Positions 1 to 8,479 are shown, counted from the stretch's first letter. The stretch: 45,563 bases of DNA from an uncultured Bacteroidota bacterium (GCA_903889745.1 CAISYO010000266.1:1-45563); one strand, 5' to 3'. The notes: generated by a model from the letters alone, not told the origin. Numbers and translations: made by a program.

Positions 1-647
1 AAAAGAAAGTGCGCTAAATTGAGGTAGTGACTTACGAGAATGGAGAGAAGTATGAACGACTGAAGTAAGGAACGCACTCTAAATTTGCTGCACTTTTTTC
101 TGTTATGAAGGAACATGGCTGGTTGGTTTAACACCCCCAAGCACCGCAATAAAATGTAATGCAATGGAATTTTATGAGGAGCGACGGTTGGTGTTGTGGC
201 AATCGAACAAGCTACACTAGACCGAGAATGAAATGCAGCTTTAGCGAAATGGAATGTAGGGATAGTAGCGTGAAACGTCAAGGAAAAAATTAACATCAGC
301 CTTCAGGCGTTCCTTGATTTGAAGCAAACGAAGTGAGCTAACCTTGATAGCTGAGAGAAAGCGCAACCACCAAATTATCATAGAGCGAGAGACAACAATA
401 CTGCTGAATGCAGAGAAGCGAAATGAAGCTGTATGTTGGATTAAGTAGCTCTTACGAACGTAATGAGTGCGCGTGTGAAGATTGGGAGCGCAGAAACAAA
501 AAAAGAGCTGTTATTTTTCATAACTGCCCTTAGTTTTGGTTTCAAGTGGTCTGTGGAATGGAAGCTTGTTAAAGCGACTGGAACAGCCCAACGGAACAAA
601 GCAAACGATTGTAGTAAGACCTTTTGATTGCTTTTAAAAAAACAATA
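1..647. other. Gene-free, repeat-rich, G+C-richer block
   Basis: No credible reading frame is visible on either strand and the base composition is clearly richer in G+C than the surrounding AT-rich DNA. Internal structure is dense. Inverted repeats seen: AGTGCG at 8-13 with CGCACT at 73-78; ATAAAAT at 149-155 with ATTTTAT at 169-175, flanked by further imperfect pairing; TCAAGGAA at 278-285 with TTCCTTGA at 310-317, enclosing a small GCC-TTCA-GGC hairpin; AAAGCAA at 598-604 with TTGCTTT at 628-634. An imperfect direct repeat of about 26 bases occurs at 233-258 and 408-434, sharing the core AGCGAAATG. CTAAATT is repeated at 14-20 and 79-85. This could be a structured RNA, a dispersed repeat or a decayed mobile sequence; I cannot name the family. 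Confidence 0.5.
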
Positions 648-1792
648 TTAATCTTTTATAAAGCGTACTGAAAATCCATTTGGCTTTTCATTGTAATTTC
701 TTCCCACAATTCCATTTTCATAAAATAGATCGCGAAACCAACTATTTGATGTATTGTAAACCGAAGAACTCCACCAGGGTCCTTTATTCATAATATCATA
801 ATATATCCCATAGTACCTCTTGAACCTCCTGGAAGACCTGTAAAACCACTACTATTAGTAGCATCTGTATTAGGAGATAACCAATGTGCAAAACCTGATT
901 CTTTCATTTGTCCTCCAGCTATACTTTCTCCTCCTAAACAATTAGTTAAAGTAGTCAACTCTATATCTGATGGAATGTGCCAACCTTGAGGAGCCAATCC
1001 TCTTGGATCATTTACAGCATGCCAATTATAAAGTTTGCCATAAACAGCTCCATTAGCTGGGTCATCGTTATAATAACACCAAGCACCTGTTGTTAGGTTT
1101 GCCCAAGCTGTGGGGTCTGTAACCTGAGGAATTATATCACCATTTCTATAATGCGAAACGTTTAAATTAGATCTAGTCCATGTTTGATTGCAAATTGTTA
1201 CTGGTACGTATGTATTCCCATCAATATCAGTTACAGGTAATGTATTAATGTAATTTTGTAGTAGTAATATTTGCGCATCAACATAATCCTTATTTACTGC
1301 ATCTTTAGGGTTTACTGGATCTCCTAGATTGATAATTTTAGTATTGTTAGCACTATTCCCAGCATTCAATACTGAAGTTAAGTTTTGAGGTGTCGAAGTT
1401 GCAGAACTATTAGAGTACAATGCATAAGGAACACTTAATAACTGTGTAGTTCCCATGGCAACAAAACCTGAACCTGTATTTAATTCAATGCCTAAGTAAT
1501 ACGAACCAGCCCCCCAGTTAATAGTTGAAAATGTGCCAGCTGTCACAGTGCCTTGTCCTATCACTAGGTAAACATGTCCTAAATCATCCGTGGTTGCAGT
1601 TTGGTTCTCACTGTAAACTTCTGTCCCTGAAGCTGAATTCTGTAAGATGCTAAATTTGAAGCTAACACTTTGATTTAATAATAGTTGTCCTGAAGTGTTT
1701 CTAACTGTAGCTTGATAATTGAAACCTTGAGGGGCTTGAGCATTTATTGTTGTTATAATAACAAATGCAAGAAGTGAAAATAATTTTTTCAT
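648..1792 (-). pseudogene. FISUMP-domain secreted protein, frameshifted near its C-terminus
   Basis: The open frame from the ATG at 1792 stops at 788-790, but the family's C-terminus continues in another frame down to a TAA at 648-650, with the conserved core PWWSSSVYN and ending GFSVRFIKD. Spacing against the usual PGGYRxYxG...WWSS pattern fits loss of one base around 811-820. Seen in order: signal peptide (residues 1-19, ending NAQA), a conserved module of about 110 residues (APQGFNYQATVRN to LLSVPYALY), a DAVNKDYVDAQ stretch resembling phage tail-fibre necks, then a FISUMP domain (TIGR02145/PF09603) from about residue 187 with QTWTRSNLNVSHYRNGD and YGKLYNWHAVNDPRGLAP. FISUMP domains are found on secreted surface proteins of mostly unknown role. 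It is the last gene of a three-gene minus-strand run. A sequencing error is an alternative to true decay. Confidence 0.75.
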
Positions 1793-1828
1793 ATATTTAA
1801 ATTATGCTTTGGTCTAATTAAAAACTAA

Positions 1829-2962
1829 TTATAGTGGTGTATAAGTACTAATAAATTCTCTTTCAACAGTATTACCATTGAACCAAATAGAATAGTAAAT
1901 GGTAACAACACCCGTATTTGGATTTACAGTACTTGCGTCAAACTGAGCTTGACTTTGACGTACTTCGTTACTGTAGATAGATGCCAATTGTTGCGTTTCA
2001 ACTTTTATTTTCCCACAAATTTCTGAAAAAGTAAATCCAGCAGAAGTACCCTGTAATTCAACAGTTGGACCACCAAGAGAACTAGTTCCAGGTGTTTGAC
2101 CTGCTGAATGATAGGCACCAATATAATCATTGCGATAAGTAACAGCACCATTACCAACTAATATAAAATTTTCGAGAGCATGTGTATAAATTGTACCATT
2201 ATTAACTCTTAAAGTGGATGTAGAATAAGAACCCGATAAAAAAGAATCACATTCATCGATGATTCCATTGCAATTATTATCAATGCCATCATTTACTTCT
2301 GTAGCTATTGGAGATATGTCAAAATTACTATCATCACAATCACCTCCTAGTTCACTAAGCCCATCACCATCATTGTCAAAATTTAAATTAATACTATCGA
2401 TTTGATTTTGCAATTGGGTAACTTGTAACTGCAATTGGGCTTCTAAATGGCTTTTTGTAACTGCATCTTGAGCTTCTGTAGGATCTGCCAAATTCTTAAT
2501 TTGTAAATTATTAGCTCCGTTATTAACCGCTAAAACACTAGCTAAATTAGGAGTAATAGCTTGAGAATTTCCTGAACTATTAGCATACAAGGCATACGGC
2601 ACGCTCAATAATTGTGTGGTTCCCATAGCAACATAGCCTGATCCAGTGTTCAATTCAATTCCTAAATAGTAGTTTCCAGTTCCCCAGTTTATAGTTGAAA
2701 AACTACCTGTGGTAGCTGTCCCTGTTCCAATAACTAAATTTACTTGTCCTAAATCATCTGTAGGCGCCATATGAGTTTCACTAAAAACAGGTAAACTTGT
2801 GGCTGAGTTCAACATAATATTGAACTTAAAGTTTACATTTTGGTTTACAATCAATGCTCCAGTAGAGTTTCTTACTGTAGCTTGGTAATTAAAGCCTTGT
2901 GGGGCTTGGGCATTTGTAATAAGTGTAATTACTAATGCTAGAAAGGTGTATAGTTTTTTCAT
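1829..2962 (-). CDS. Secreted modular protein with MopE-like metal-binding motif
   Basis: This 377-residue protein has a signal peptide (1-19) and then the same N-terminal module as its downstream neighbour (about residues 20-130, ending LLSVPYALYANSS), followed by DAVTKSHLEAQ and a glutamine-rich helical stretch (165-193) that could be a short coiled coil. After that the two proteins diverge completely. Here residues 196-239 are Asp/Asn/Gly-rich with two paired cysteines (GGDCDDSNFD, GIDNNCNGIIDEC), the pattern of the MopE-type putative metal-binding motif (PF11617). The last 135 residues I do not recognise. The ATG overlaps the stop codon of the preceding gene by one base (TAATG), so the two are probably translationally coupled. 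No T9SS tail is visible. Surface or extracellular location is inferred; function is unknown. Confidence 0.75.
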   Translation of the reverse strand: MKKLYTFLALVITLITNAQAPQGFNYQATVRNSTGALIVNQNVNFKFNIMLNSATSLPVFSETHMAPTDDLGQVNLVIGTGTATTGSFSTINWGTGNYYLGIELNTGSGYVAMGTTQLLSVPYALYANSSGNSQAITPNLASVLAVNNGANNLQIKNLADPTEAQDAVTKSHLEAQLQLQVTQLQNQIDSINLNFDNDGDGLSELGGDCDDSNFDISPIATEVNDGIDNNCNGIIDECDSFLSGSYSTSTLRVNNGTIYTHALENFILVGNGAVTYRNDYIGAYHSAGQTPGTSSLGGPTVELQGTSAGFTFSEICGKIKVETQQLASIYSNEVRQSQAQFDASTVNPNTGVVTIYYSIWFNGNTVEREFISTYTPL

Positions 2963-3429
2963 TAGTTCTTAATAATTTTATAAGTGTTCTTTTTATTTGA
3001 TTCTTTGTTTTCAACAGTAATTAAATACATTCCTTGGGTATAGCTAGACACATCTAATGGAACTTCTTTTTCAATAGTTCCAACATATACTTGCTTTCCA
3101 TTGATATCAACAATCTGTATTTGAAACGATGTTAAGTCTGGATGGGAAACATACAAAGATTGTGAGGTTGGGTTGGGATATACTTTAATTTCTACATTTA
3201 AAGCTACATCATCAATGCTCAATGCTTGTATATCCATTGCAGGATAATATCCATTACCTAATTGATTGCCTCCTGCGGTCATTAATCCAACAACAGGTTC
3301 TCCTGTTGTCCAAGAAATTTTAAGATTGGAATTGGTTTGAGTTTTTCCAGCAGTACCTATTACTTGCTTAGAAATGGTTTGTGAGAAGCACGTGGTGCTT
3401 ACTAACAAAATGAATATCAGTTGTTTCAT
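2962..3429 (-). CDS. Mini T9SS cargo protein (type A sorting tail)
   Basis: This 155-residue protein has a signal peptide (ending TTCFSQ, about residue 17), one short domain of about 55 residues with a WTTGEPVVG motif and NGYYPA end, and a T9SS type A sorting domain (Por_Secre_tail family) starting at IKVYPNPTSQSLYV and ending YKIIKN. The sorting domain is normally a C-terminal address on a much larger protein; here it makes up about half of the chain. It is the first gene of the three-gene run. A second protein of the same build lies at 11828-12299. The product is predicted to cross the outer membrane through T9SS and be released or attached to the surface. The function of the short N-terminal domain is unknown. 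Confidence 0.8.
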   Translation of the reverse strand: MKQLIFILLVSTTCFSQTISKQVIGTAGKTQTNSNLKISWTTGEPVVGLMTAGGNQLGNGYYPAMDIQALSIDDVALNVEIKVYPNPTSQSLYVSHPDLTSFQIQIVDINGKQVYVGTIEKEVPLDVSSYTQGMYLITVENKESNKKNTYKIIKN

Positions 3430-3448
3430 GATTTAATGAATTAAAAAA

Positions 3449-3456
3449 CAAATTTA
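3449..3456 (-). promoter_or_regulatory. Candidate -7 box for the surface-protein run
   Basis: On the minus strand this reads TAAATTTG, matching the Bacteroidetes -7 consensus TAnnTTTG, 20 bases upstream of the ATG at 3429. No TTG is seen at the expected -33 distance, so support rests on this box and its position. Confidence 0.35.
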
Positions 3457-3612
3457 GTACTTTTATTTATATGGGGGGACTATCGAAGGTGAAATTTTCA
3501 TGTGGGGGTTGTGACTGGGATGGGTCTACAATCATACGCATATAACAAACTAACCAAATTGTTTAGAAATTTTGGAAATAATTTTTTTAGTTAAGCTGAG
3601 AAAACAATCAAA

Positions 3613-3715
3613 ATGAGCATCTTAATGCTATTTATATTATTTATGATGCCAAGAATAGTTTTTGCATCAGAATGGTGATTTAGGTGGTGGTGTGAATTCA
3701 CCTTCTCTTTTACAC
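3613..3715 (+). pseudogene. Remnant of a small secreted Gly-rich protein gene
   Basis: An ATG at 3613 opens a 21-codon frame encoding a signal-peptide-like sequence (MSILMLFILFMMPRIVFAS) that stops at 3676-3678. In the neighbouring frame the sequence goes straight on as QNGDLGGGVNSPS, a start typical, from memory, of short flavobacterial secreted proteins. The join FA-QNGDLGGG would be restored by removing one base around 3664-3667. After about 3710 the similarity ends at the terminator of the integrative element. I read it as a frameshifted, truncated host gene at the element's edge; chance similarity cannot be excluded because the piece is short. Confidence 0.4.
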
Positions 3716-3716
3716 A

Positions 3717-3749
3717 TAAAAAAACAACCTGCTCTTTACGAACAGGTTG
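3717..3749 (-). terminator. Intrinsic terminator of the integrative-element operon
   Basis: A perfect 7-bp stem (CAACCTG at 3725-3731, CAGGTTG at 3743-3749) is followed on the minus strand by a run of seven Ts. It lies 12 bases past the stop of the gene at 3761. Confidence 0.8.
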
Positions 3750-3760
3750 AGTTTTAATAG

Positions 3761-6055
3761 TTACATCTTTTTATAAAAACCCAGTTTGGGTTGTTCTAAA
3801 TATTTACTTATACAAGTCTGCAAAAAAGAATCTACTGAGCGGGGTTTCATGTCAAACATTTCTCCAATCTCTACTGCTTCTTTCCGCTGAAAACTTTCTG
3901 GCAATGCATCGAAGAACATTTGTTTGTTCTTACTAGATTTAAAAACTCCTTGTTCCCCTTGTTTAGGTAAATTATTAAACATTATTATACTGTGTTCCAG
4001 ATAAACTTTAATTAGGGCTAATGCTGTTTTGAAATCAACATTTGAACATTCAACCTCTCTGCAGTGGCTGTTTGTCTCGAACTTTCTAATAGCTGAGAAT
4101 ATCATACAGAAACGGTATAATATCAACCCTAATCGCTTTACTACACTTAAAGCATCTTCGCTAACAAATGTGCTTATTTGCTCTAAAAACGTCTTAAATT
4201 CATCATTAAGTTCTTCCCACTGTTCATCTGTTAAATGCAACTTCATTTCGTCTGTTTCAAAAAACTCCACCATCTTTAAAACGTTTTCAGATTGTTTTTC
4301 AAAAAACGTCGTCAGATTTATTGGGTTGCTTTTTGGCGATGGATCTAACCAAATAGAATCGGTTTTAAAAACGTAAAAAACGAATCTGCTGAACAATCCA
4401 TCTTCAGCTGAATTAATTATACCAAACACTTGTTTAGGTGTGCCAGACAATGCAACTGATAATTTTGGCTCATTTACTTCAACAAACTCTGAATCGGTTT
4501 TTCTACTGATTGAAATTGTTTCGTGATGAAAAGCCTTTCTCAACATATCTGAATAACCGCCCCACTCATTTTTAAATGTTTGCCCAAGAGTGTCCGCTTC
4601 AGTTTCGCAAATAATCCCTCTCCCATTATTGTGTTCTAAATGTTGAATCACCTTAGCATTACTTGTGTTTGCAGGAATGTACACCACTTTAAACTTTGGT
4701 TCCTTTGGCAAACCACCAATAAATGTTGGAGCAATTTTCTTACCCCCCTTTTTACTGGCTGCTTTTTTTGCTTCGTAATCTTTTTTATCTTGAATACTTT
4801 TATCCAAAGTTTTAGCGTGGTATTTGTTTGCTAATACTTTGGCAAATTTCAAAGCTCCTTTACCTGATGCAGCTGGTGCTAAAATGAATGAAAACAAATT
4901 AGGGTAAACCAAGCTACCGCTATACTCACCTGATACATTTGGTAAACATCCCGATAGAATTGCTAATGCTCCTGTTAGGAAGACATCTTTTTCTCTAGGA
5001 TCAGAAAACACATTGCAACATTCTAATAGTGTTAGAGGCAAATTTTCATAAACTGATTCAGGTATAAATGGCGTTGATTTGATTAAGTCATCAGCAGGTT
5101 CGTCATCATCATTATTTGATACCAAACTTTGCAACTTTGTACCCTTTGCAAAGCTTGCAAAATCAGCAATGTTATTTTTGTAAACACTGTAAACCGTTGA
5201 CTTAATTTCTTTTTCTTCTAAATCAAAATTGGAAATGCAGAATGCTAATGTTTCAGCTTCAGAGATGCCCCAACGATTTGCATTATTAGCAAAAAGGCAA
5301 ATGAAATTGTTTCTGTTCCCTTCGTAATACTGTTCTTTTTTCTCAGTGAATTTCAAACATTCATACAATGTTTCGTCTGATGTAATGATATTGGTGGATT
5401 CTCGCCTTATACCTGAAATTACAAGTTGAGTTTCTTTTTCAAAACTAAAAACTTCTGCATTTTCTTTATAAAACAATTTTGGATCATACGATACAAAGCA
5501 CAGACGCCCAACATCTTTGCATTTTGGATCATAGTCAAATCCCGTTAGATTTTTGTAATAATAAGCCACTTGAGCATAAACTTCCTCATGTCTTGATACA
5601 TCAGAATCTACAGATACAAATACTTTTATTCCTTGACCGCTTGGACTAATGAATGAAGCCAAAGTGTAACTGCAATTATTTACAATCTGTTTCAGATTCT
5701 CTATTTCATCATTTGGTATTTTGTCGAAGTCCAAGCATAATGTTTGAGAATAGGTTTCGATGTTATTCTTTGACCTTGGTGTACCAAAAGTGCCTGAAGT
5801 TGTAAATCCAAACAATTTATTTTTTAAACTGTTAGCTAATTCGTCATTACCCATTTGTTTGACACCTCTGAGGTATTCAACATCATCTTTGTAAATACCA
5901 GTTTTGATTTCTTCAAAGATTTCATGTAAACTAACGTTTTGAATACTTTTTACGAAATCTTTGTACAATCCCACGTACATTTTCTTGTTTAACACTTCAA
6001 TGTTTTCCCCTTGATCTACTATTGAAACTTTGGCTGTTGGTTTTAGATTCTCCAT
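3761..6055 (-). CDS. Primase-polymerase-like / DUF3987 replication protein
   Basis: About 764 residues from the ATG at 6055, which lies two bases after the upstream HTH gene's stop; an in-frame ATG at 6082 would overlap that gene by 25 bases. The N-terminal third resembles the BT4734-like/VirE N-terminal family: LCLDFDKI (Asp109 and Asp111) fits the DxD motif of archaeo-eukaryotic primases, SPSGQGIK (137-144) fits their second motif, and DVGRLCFVSYDP follows. The C-terminal part is a DUF3987-type ATPase-like region with a P-loop-like APAASGKG (about 393-400) and an acidic strand GIICETEADTL. Such fusions accompany mobile elements and probably prime or unwind element DNA; this activity is inferred. 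Upstream lie the excisionase-like and integrase genes. Confidence 0.75.
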   Translation of the reverse strand: MENLKPTAKVSIVDQGENIEVLNKKMYVGLYKDFVKSIQNVSLHEIFEEIKTGIYKDDVEYLRGVKQMGNDELANSLKNKLFGFTTSGTFGTPRSKNNIETYSQTLCLDFDKIPNDEIENLKQIVNNCSYTLASFISPSGQGIKVFVSVDSDVSRHEEVYAQVAYYYKNLTGFDYDPKCKDVGRLCFVSYDPKLFYKENAEVFSFEKETQLVISGIRRESTNIITSDETLYECLKFTEKKEQYYEGNRNNFICLFANNANRWGISEAETLAFCISNFDLEEKEIKSTVYSVYKNNIADFASFAKGTKLQSLVSNNDDDEPADDLIKSTPFIPESVYENLPLTLLECCNVFSDPREKDVFLTGALAILSGCLPNVSGEYSGSLVYPNLFSFILAPAASGKGALKFAKVLANKYHAKTLDKSIQDKKDYEAKKAASKKGGKKIAPTFIGGLPKEPKFKVVYIPANTSNAKVIQHLEHNNGRGIICETEADTLGQTFKNEWGGYSDMLRKAFHHETISISRKTDSEFVEVNEPKLSVALSGTPKQVFGIINSAEDGLFSRFVFYVFKTDSIWLDPSPKSNPINLTTFFEKQSENVLKMVEFFETDEMKLHLTDEQWEELNDEFKTFLEQISTFVSEDALSVVKRLGLILYRFCMIFSAIRKFETNSHCREVECSNVDFKTALALIKVYLEHSIIMFNNLPKQGEQGVFKSSKNKQMFFDALPESFQRKEAVEIGEMFDMKPRSVDSFLQTCISKYLEQPKLGFYKKM

Positions 6056-6057
6056 CG

Positions 6058-6345
6058 TTACTTTTTTAATAAGGTTAAACATTCCAATAATTCACTTCTC
6101 TTATAGTACCGACGAGCACCAATACCATAAGCTTTCACTTTTTGCTTATTAGTCCAGGCCCACAAAGTGCTACTGTCGATTTTGAGAAAATCACACGTTT
6201 GTTCACGTGTGAGCAATTCTTCTGAATTGTCTTTTGATTGAATTCCGCTTTGAAATTCTTGAATTCCGTTTTTAACGGATGTGTTAATCAGTTGTTGAAG
6301 TTGTTCAACTGATAATGTTTCTAATAAAATTGAGTTACTTTTCAT
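6058..6345 (-). CDS. Helix-turn-helix excisionase-like protein
   Basis: This 95-residue protein has an HTH_17/MerR-like DNA-binding domain in its second half: LLTREQTCDFLKIDSSTLWAW followed by a wing carrying GARRYYKRSELLECL. The N-terminal half is helical and glutamine-rich. Small proteins of this type beside integrases act as excisionases (AlpA/Xis type) or as element regulators. It sits directly upstream of the primase-like gene. Two inverted repeats at 6347-6370 and 6408-6431 lie just before its start and may be its own operators. Role in excision versus transcription control cannot be told from sequence. Confidence 0.8.
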   Translation of the reverse strand: MKSNSILLETLSVEQLQQLINTSVKNGIQEFQSGIQSKDNSEELLTREQTCDFLKIDSSTLWAWTNKQKVKAYGIGARRYYKRSELLECLTLLKK

Positions 6346-6346
6346 A

Positions 6347-6431
6347 CACGTATGTTTTAATTAATACGTGCAAAATTGCTTATGGAGTCATGTTATGGAT
6401 TGAATGAAATCGTGTGTTTTATGACACGATT
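6347..6431. promoter_or_regulatory. Two inverted repeats upstream of the HTH gene
   Basis: CACGTAT (6347-6353) pairs with ATACGTG (6364-6370), and AATCGTGT (6408-6415) pairs with ACACGATT (6424-6431). Both contain an ACACG/CGTGT half. The first lies two bases before the HTH start codon; the second overlaps the stop codon of the upstream gene. Neither is followed by a T run on the minus strand, so they look more like protein-binding sites than terminators. Confidence 0.45.
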
Positions 6432-7191
6432 ATATTTTTTTCAACCTGTTATAGATTTCTTCTTTATTCTCTTTATTTCCTATCTCGTTTAATGGCTTAA
6501 TTCTATCAATGTTAATATCAAAATTTAAGAGAAAAAAAACAAATTCTGTTTGCTGGTAGTCTTCATAAATCAACCCGTCCTTTTTCATTCTATGGAAAAT
6601 ATAGCTAAAATTAGCGAGAGCATATTTCTTAATTTTAAATTCTTCAACTAGCTTTTCAAAAAAAAGGTATGCTTTTTGGCTTGTAAAAATACGCGGATAT
6701 TTGTTTTCTAGCTTTTCTGGGGTTTCAGAAGAAGCAGGCTCTGAATTGCCTAACATACCATCAATAAAACTAAGAATTTTTCTTGCTTCTAGATGAGCAG
6801 CATAAAGGTGAATTTCTCGTTGAATCAAATAGTCAGAAAATACTTCTTTATTGTAGGGATGAATGATCTCAATAAATTTTTCAAATTCTTTGTTAAGAAA
6901 TGGTGGGAAATCTGATTCTTTTATGCTAAACCGCTCTATTGTTTTGGGAATCAGACTTTCGTTAGGGTCATAAATGTAGTATTCCGCTATTTCATCTCTT
7001 AAATGTTTTAGAAAAGTATCAAATTTACTTTCATTTAATTTGTCCATTTTAATAAGAACATCTTCTTTTAATCTTGCAGTCTTGTCACTGTAGTACCAGG
7101 GATACAAATTCGAGAAGGATGAAGTTGTTAAAATGTCGACATTAGACATATCTTTAAATTCTTGCAGCGGGTTTAAATTATCTTTTTTCAT
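6430..7191 (-). CDS. Conserved-type hypothetical protein of the integrative element
   Basis: This 253-residue protein is soluble, charged and predicted mostly helical, with no signal peptide or membrane segment. I do not recognise a named domain. The C-terminal third (YPRIFTSQKAYLFFEKL to FVFFLLNFDINIDRI) has the look of the unnamed proteins often found beside Bacteroidetes tyrosine integrases. Its start lies 8 bases after the integrase stop, so the two are probably co-transcribed, and it is followed by the HTH and primase-like genes. A regulatory or recombination-accessory role is possible by context only. Confidence 0.6.
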   Translation of the reverse strand: MKKDNLNPLQEFKDMSNVDILTTSSFSNLYPWYYSDKTARLKEDVLIKMDKLNESKFDTFLKHLRDEIAEYYIYDPNESLIPKTIERFSIKESDFPPFLNKEFEKFIEIIHPYNKEVFSDYLIQREIHLYAAHLEARKILSFIDGMLGNSEPASSETPEKLENKYPRIFTSQKAYLFFEKLVEEFKIKKYALANFSYIFHRMKKDGLIYEDYQQTEFVFFLLNFDINIDRIKPLNEIGNKENKEEIYNRLKKI

Positions 7192-7199
7192 AAATAAGT

Positions 7200-8465
7200 C
7201 TATTCAAAGTATTTTGTCATTTCTAAAGCCAAATCTTTATTACTCTTACCAATGTATGTAAGAAACATTGTTTCGGTACTATGGCCAGTTGCATAGGTTA
7301 AATAGCTTGTTGGAATTATTCCGTAGAAATTGGAAGCAAAAGAACGTCTTCCAATATGGGACGTTACTAATTGCCACTTTGGGAAACTTCCTTCCTCTTT
7401 TCTGTAAATCTTACTATTTTCAGTCGTTTTGGATTTCTTACTACCACTAACCACTTCATCAATGCCAGCAATTTCACATACCTTCTTAACATACTCATTG
7501 TACTTTTGGTCAGAAATAGCTTTTGGAAAATGGCCTCTTCTTTTATTTAGTATCTTCAAAACTTTCGGATGCACAGCAATTGCCATTTTCTTTTTTGTCT
7601 TTACCTGTGTAAATTCAAGTAAGTTTTTCCCTTCTTCGACTCTTATATTTTTGTGAGTAAACTTCATAAAATCAGAAATTCGTTGTCCAGTATAACAGCT
7701 AATTATCAACCAATCCCTCGCATTAAGTAAGCTGTCAGTAAACTTGCTTTCCTCAACATTCTCTATTTTATCTAACTCATCAAAAGATAGAAAAATACTT
7801 TTAACTTCCAATTGCTTAATCTTAATTTTACCTAATTGTGGACTCACATTAATGCCAACAGACTGAGCATGATTACATATTGTCTTGATAAATTTTAACG
7901 CAGTAGAAACCGTATTGGCGGCATAAAGCTGCTCAGCACAATATTTCTCAAAACTCAACTTGAAGTTTAAATCAATATCGGTAAGTTTCAATCTTTTGCC
8001 AGTTGCAGTAATGTATCGCTTTAAAAGTTGTTTGACAACGTTGACTTTCTTTTTTGTATTAGAAGTAATCTCGCCCTTTTTAAATTCAAGATACTTATCA
8101 ATATAGCCTAATAAATCAATAGGTAATTGTTTTGGCTCAATAGGAGGGTTGTAATACAACTCCACTTGATCTTGCAACCATTTTTTGTCTACTAGATCAG
8201 GATTAGCAAAATTAAATGCGGCAATGACATGCTTTTCAATTTTATTAAGCGATTCTGTGACTTCGTGCTGGAGATTCATCACATTAATGTCTTTTTGTTT
8301 TTTGACATTATGTTGTTTCTCCCAATAATGCTTAGTAACTTTAAGTTGAGTGCTGGTAGCCAAAACGTAGTCTTTGCCTTGGTGTCTAAATAATAATCGA
8401 AGCGTTAAATTAGCTTCGGTTTTTGTAGAGCGGAATAGAAAATTGACAGTTGCCATAGAAATCAT
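7200..8465 (-). CDS. Tyrosine site-specific recombinase (integrase)
   Basis: This protein has 421 residues from 8465, or 418 from the second ATG at 8456 (MATVNFLF), which is the likelier start because arm-binding domains of this family begin that way. Order: arm-type DNA-binding domain (about 4-100), SAM-like core-binding domain (about 115-215), catalytic domain (about 225-421). The catalytic set is visible: Arg262 (TGQRISD), Lys in the VKTKKKM turn, His370-x-x-Arg373 (HIGRR), His395 (GHST) and nucleophile Tyr404 (LTYIG). It would integrate and excise the element at an attachment site probably close to its own 5' end, in 8466-8665. It leads a four-gene minus-strand operon. Confidence 0.9.
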   Translation of the reverse strand: MISMATVNFLFRSTKTEANLTLRLLFRHQGKDYVLATSTQLKVTKHYWEKQHNVKKQKDINVMNLQHEVTESLNKIEKHVIAAFNFANPDLVDKKWLQDQVELYYNPPIEPKQLPIDLLGYIDKYLEFKKGEITSNTKKKVNVVKQLLKRYITATGKRLKLTDIDLNFKLSFEKYCAEQLYAANTVSTALKFIKTICNHAQSVGINVSPQLGKIKIKQLEVKSIFLSFDELDKIENVEESKFTDSLLNARDWLIISCYTGQRISDFMKFTHKNIRVEEGKNLLEFTQVKTKKKMAIAVHPKVLKILNKRRGHFPKAISDQKYNEYVKKVCEIAGIDEVVSGSKKSKTTENSKIYRKEEGSFPKWQLVTSHIGRRSFASNFYGIIPTSYLTYATGHSTETMFLTYIGKSNKDLALEMTKYFE

Positions 8466-8479
8466 TTTTTAAAACAATA

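Noticed and set aside
126..436. Integron attC-like site (GTTTAAC at 126-132 and GTTGGAT later)
   Set aside because: The two 7-mers fit the loose consensus but are about 300 bases apart and do not form the paired folded structure; no integron integrase is present.
648..1792. FISUMP gene as target of a diversity-generating retroelement
   Set aside because: C-type-lectin-like domains can be such targets, but no reverse transcriptase and no template repeat of the C-terminal coding region is seen in the window.
3449..3463. Left attachment site matching the right end (shared TAGTACT)
   Set aside because: A 7-base match at 3455-3461 and 8648-8654 in AT-rich DNA is too short to claim a direct repeat.
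4029..4376. 115-codon plus-strand frame inside the primase-like gene
   Set aside because: Antisense shadow of a conserved coding region, with no promoter or recognisable domain.
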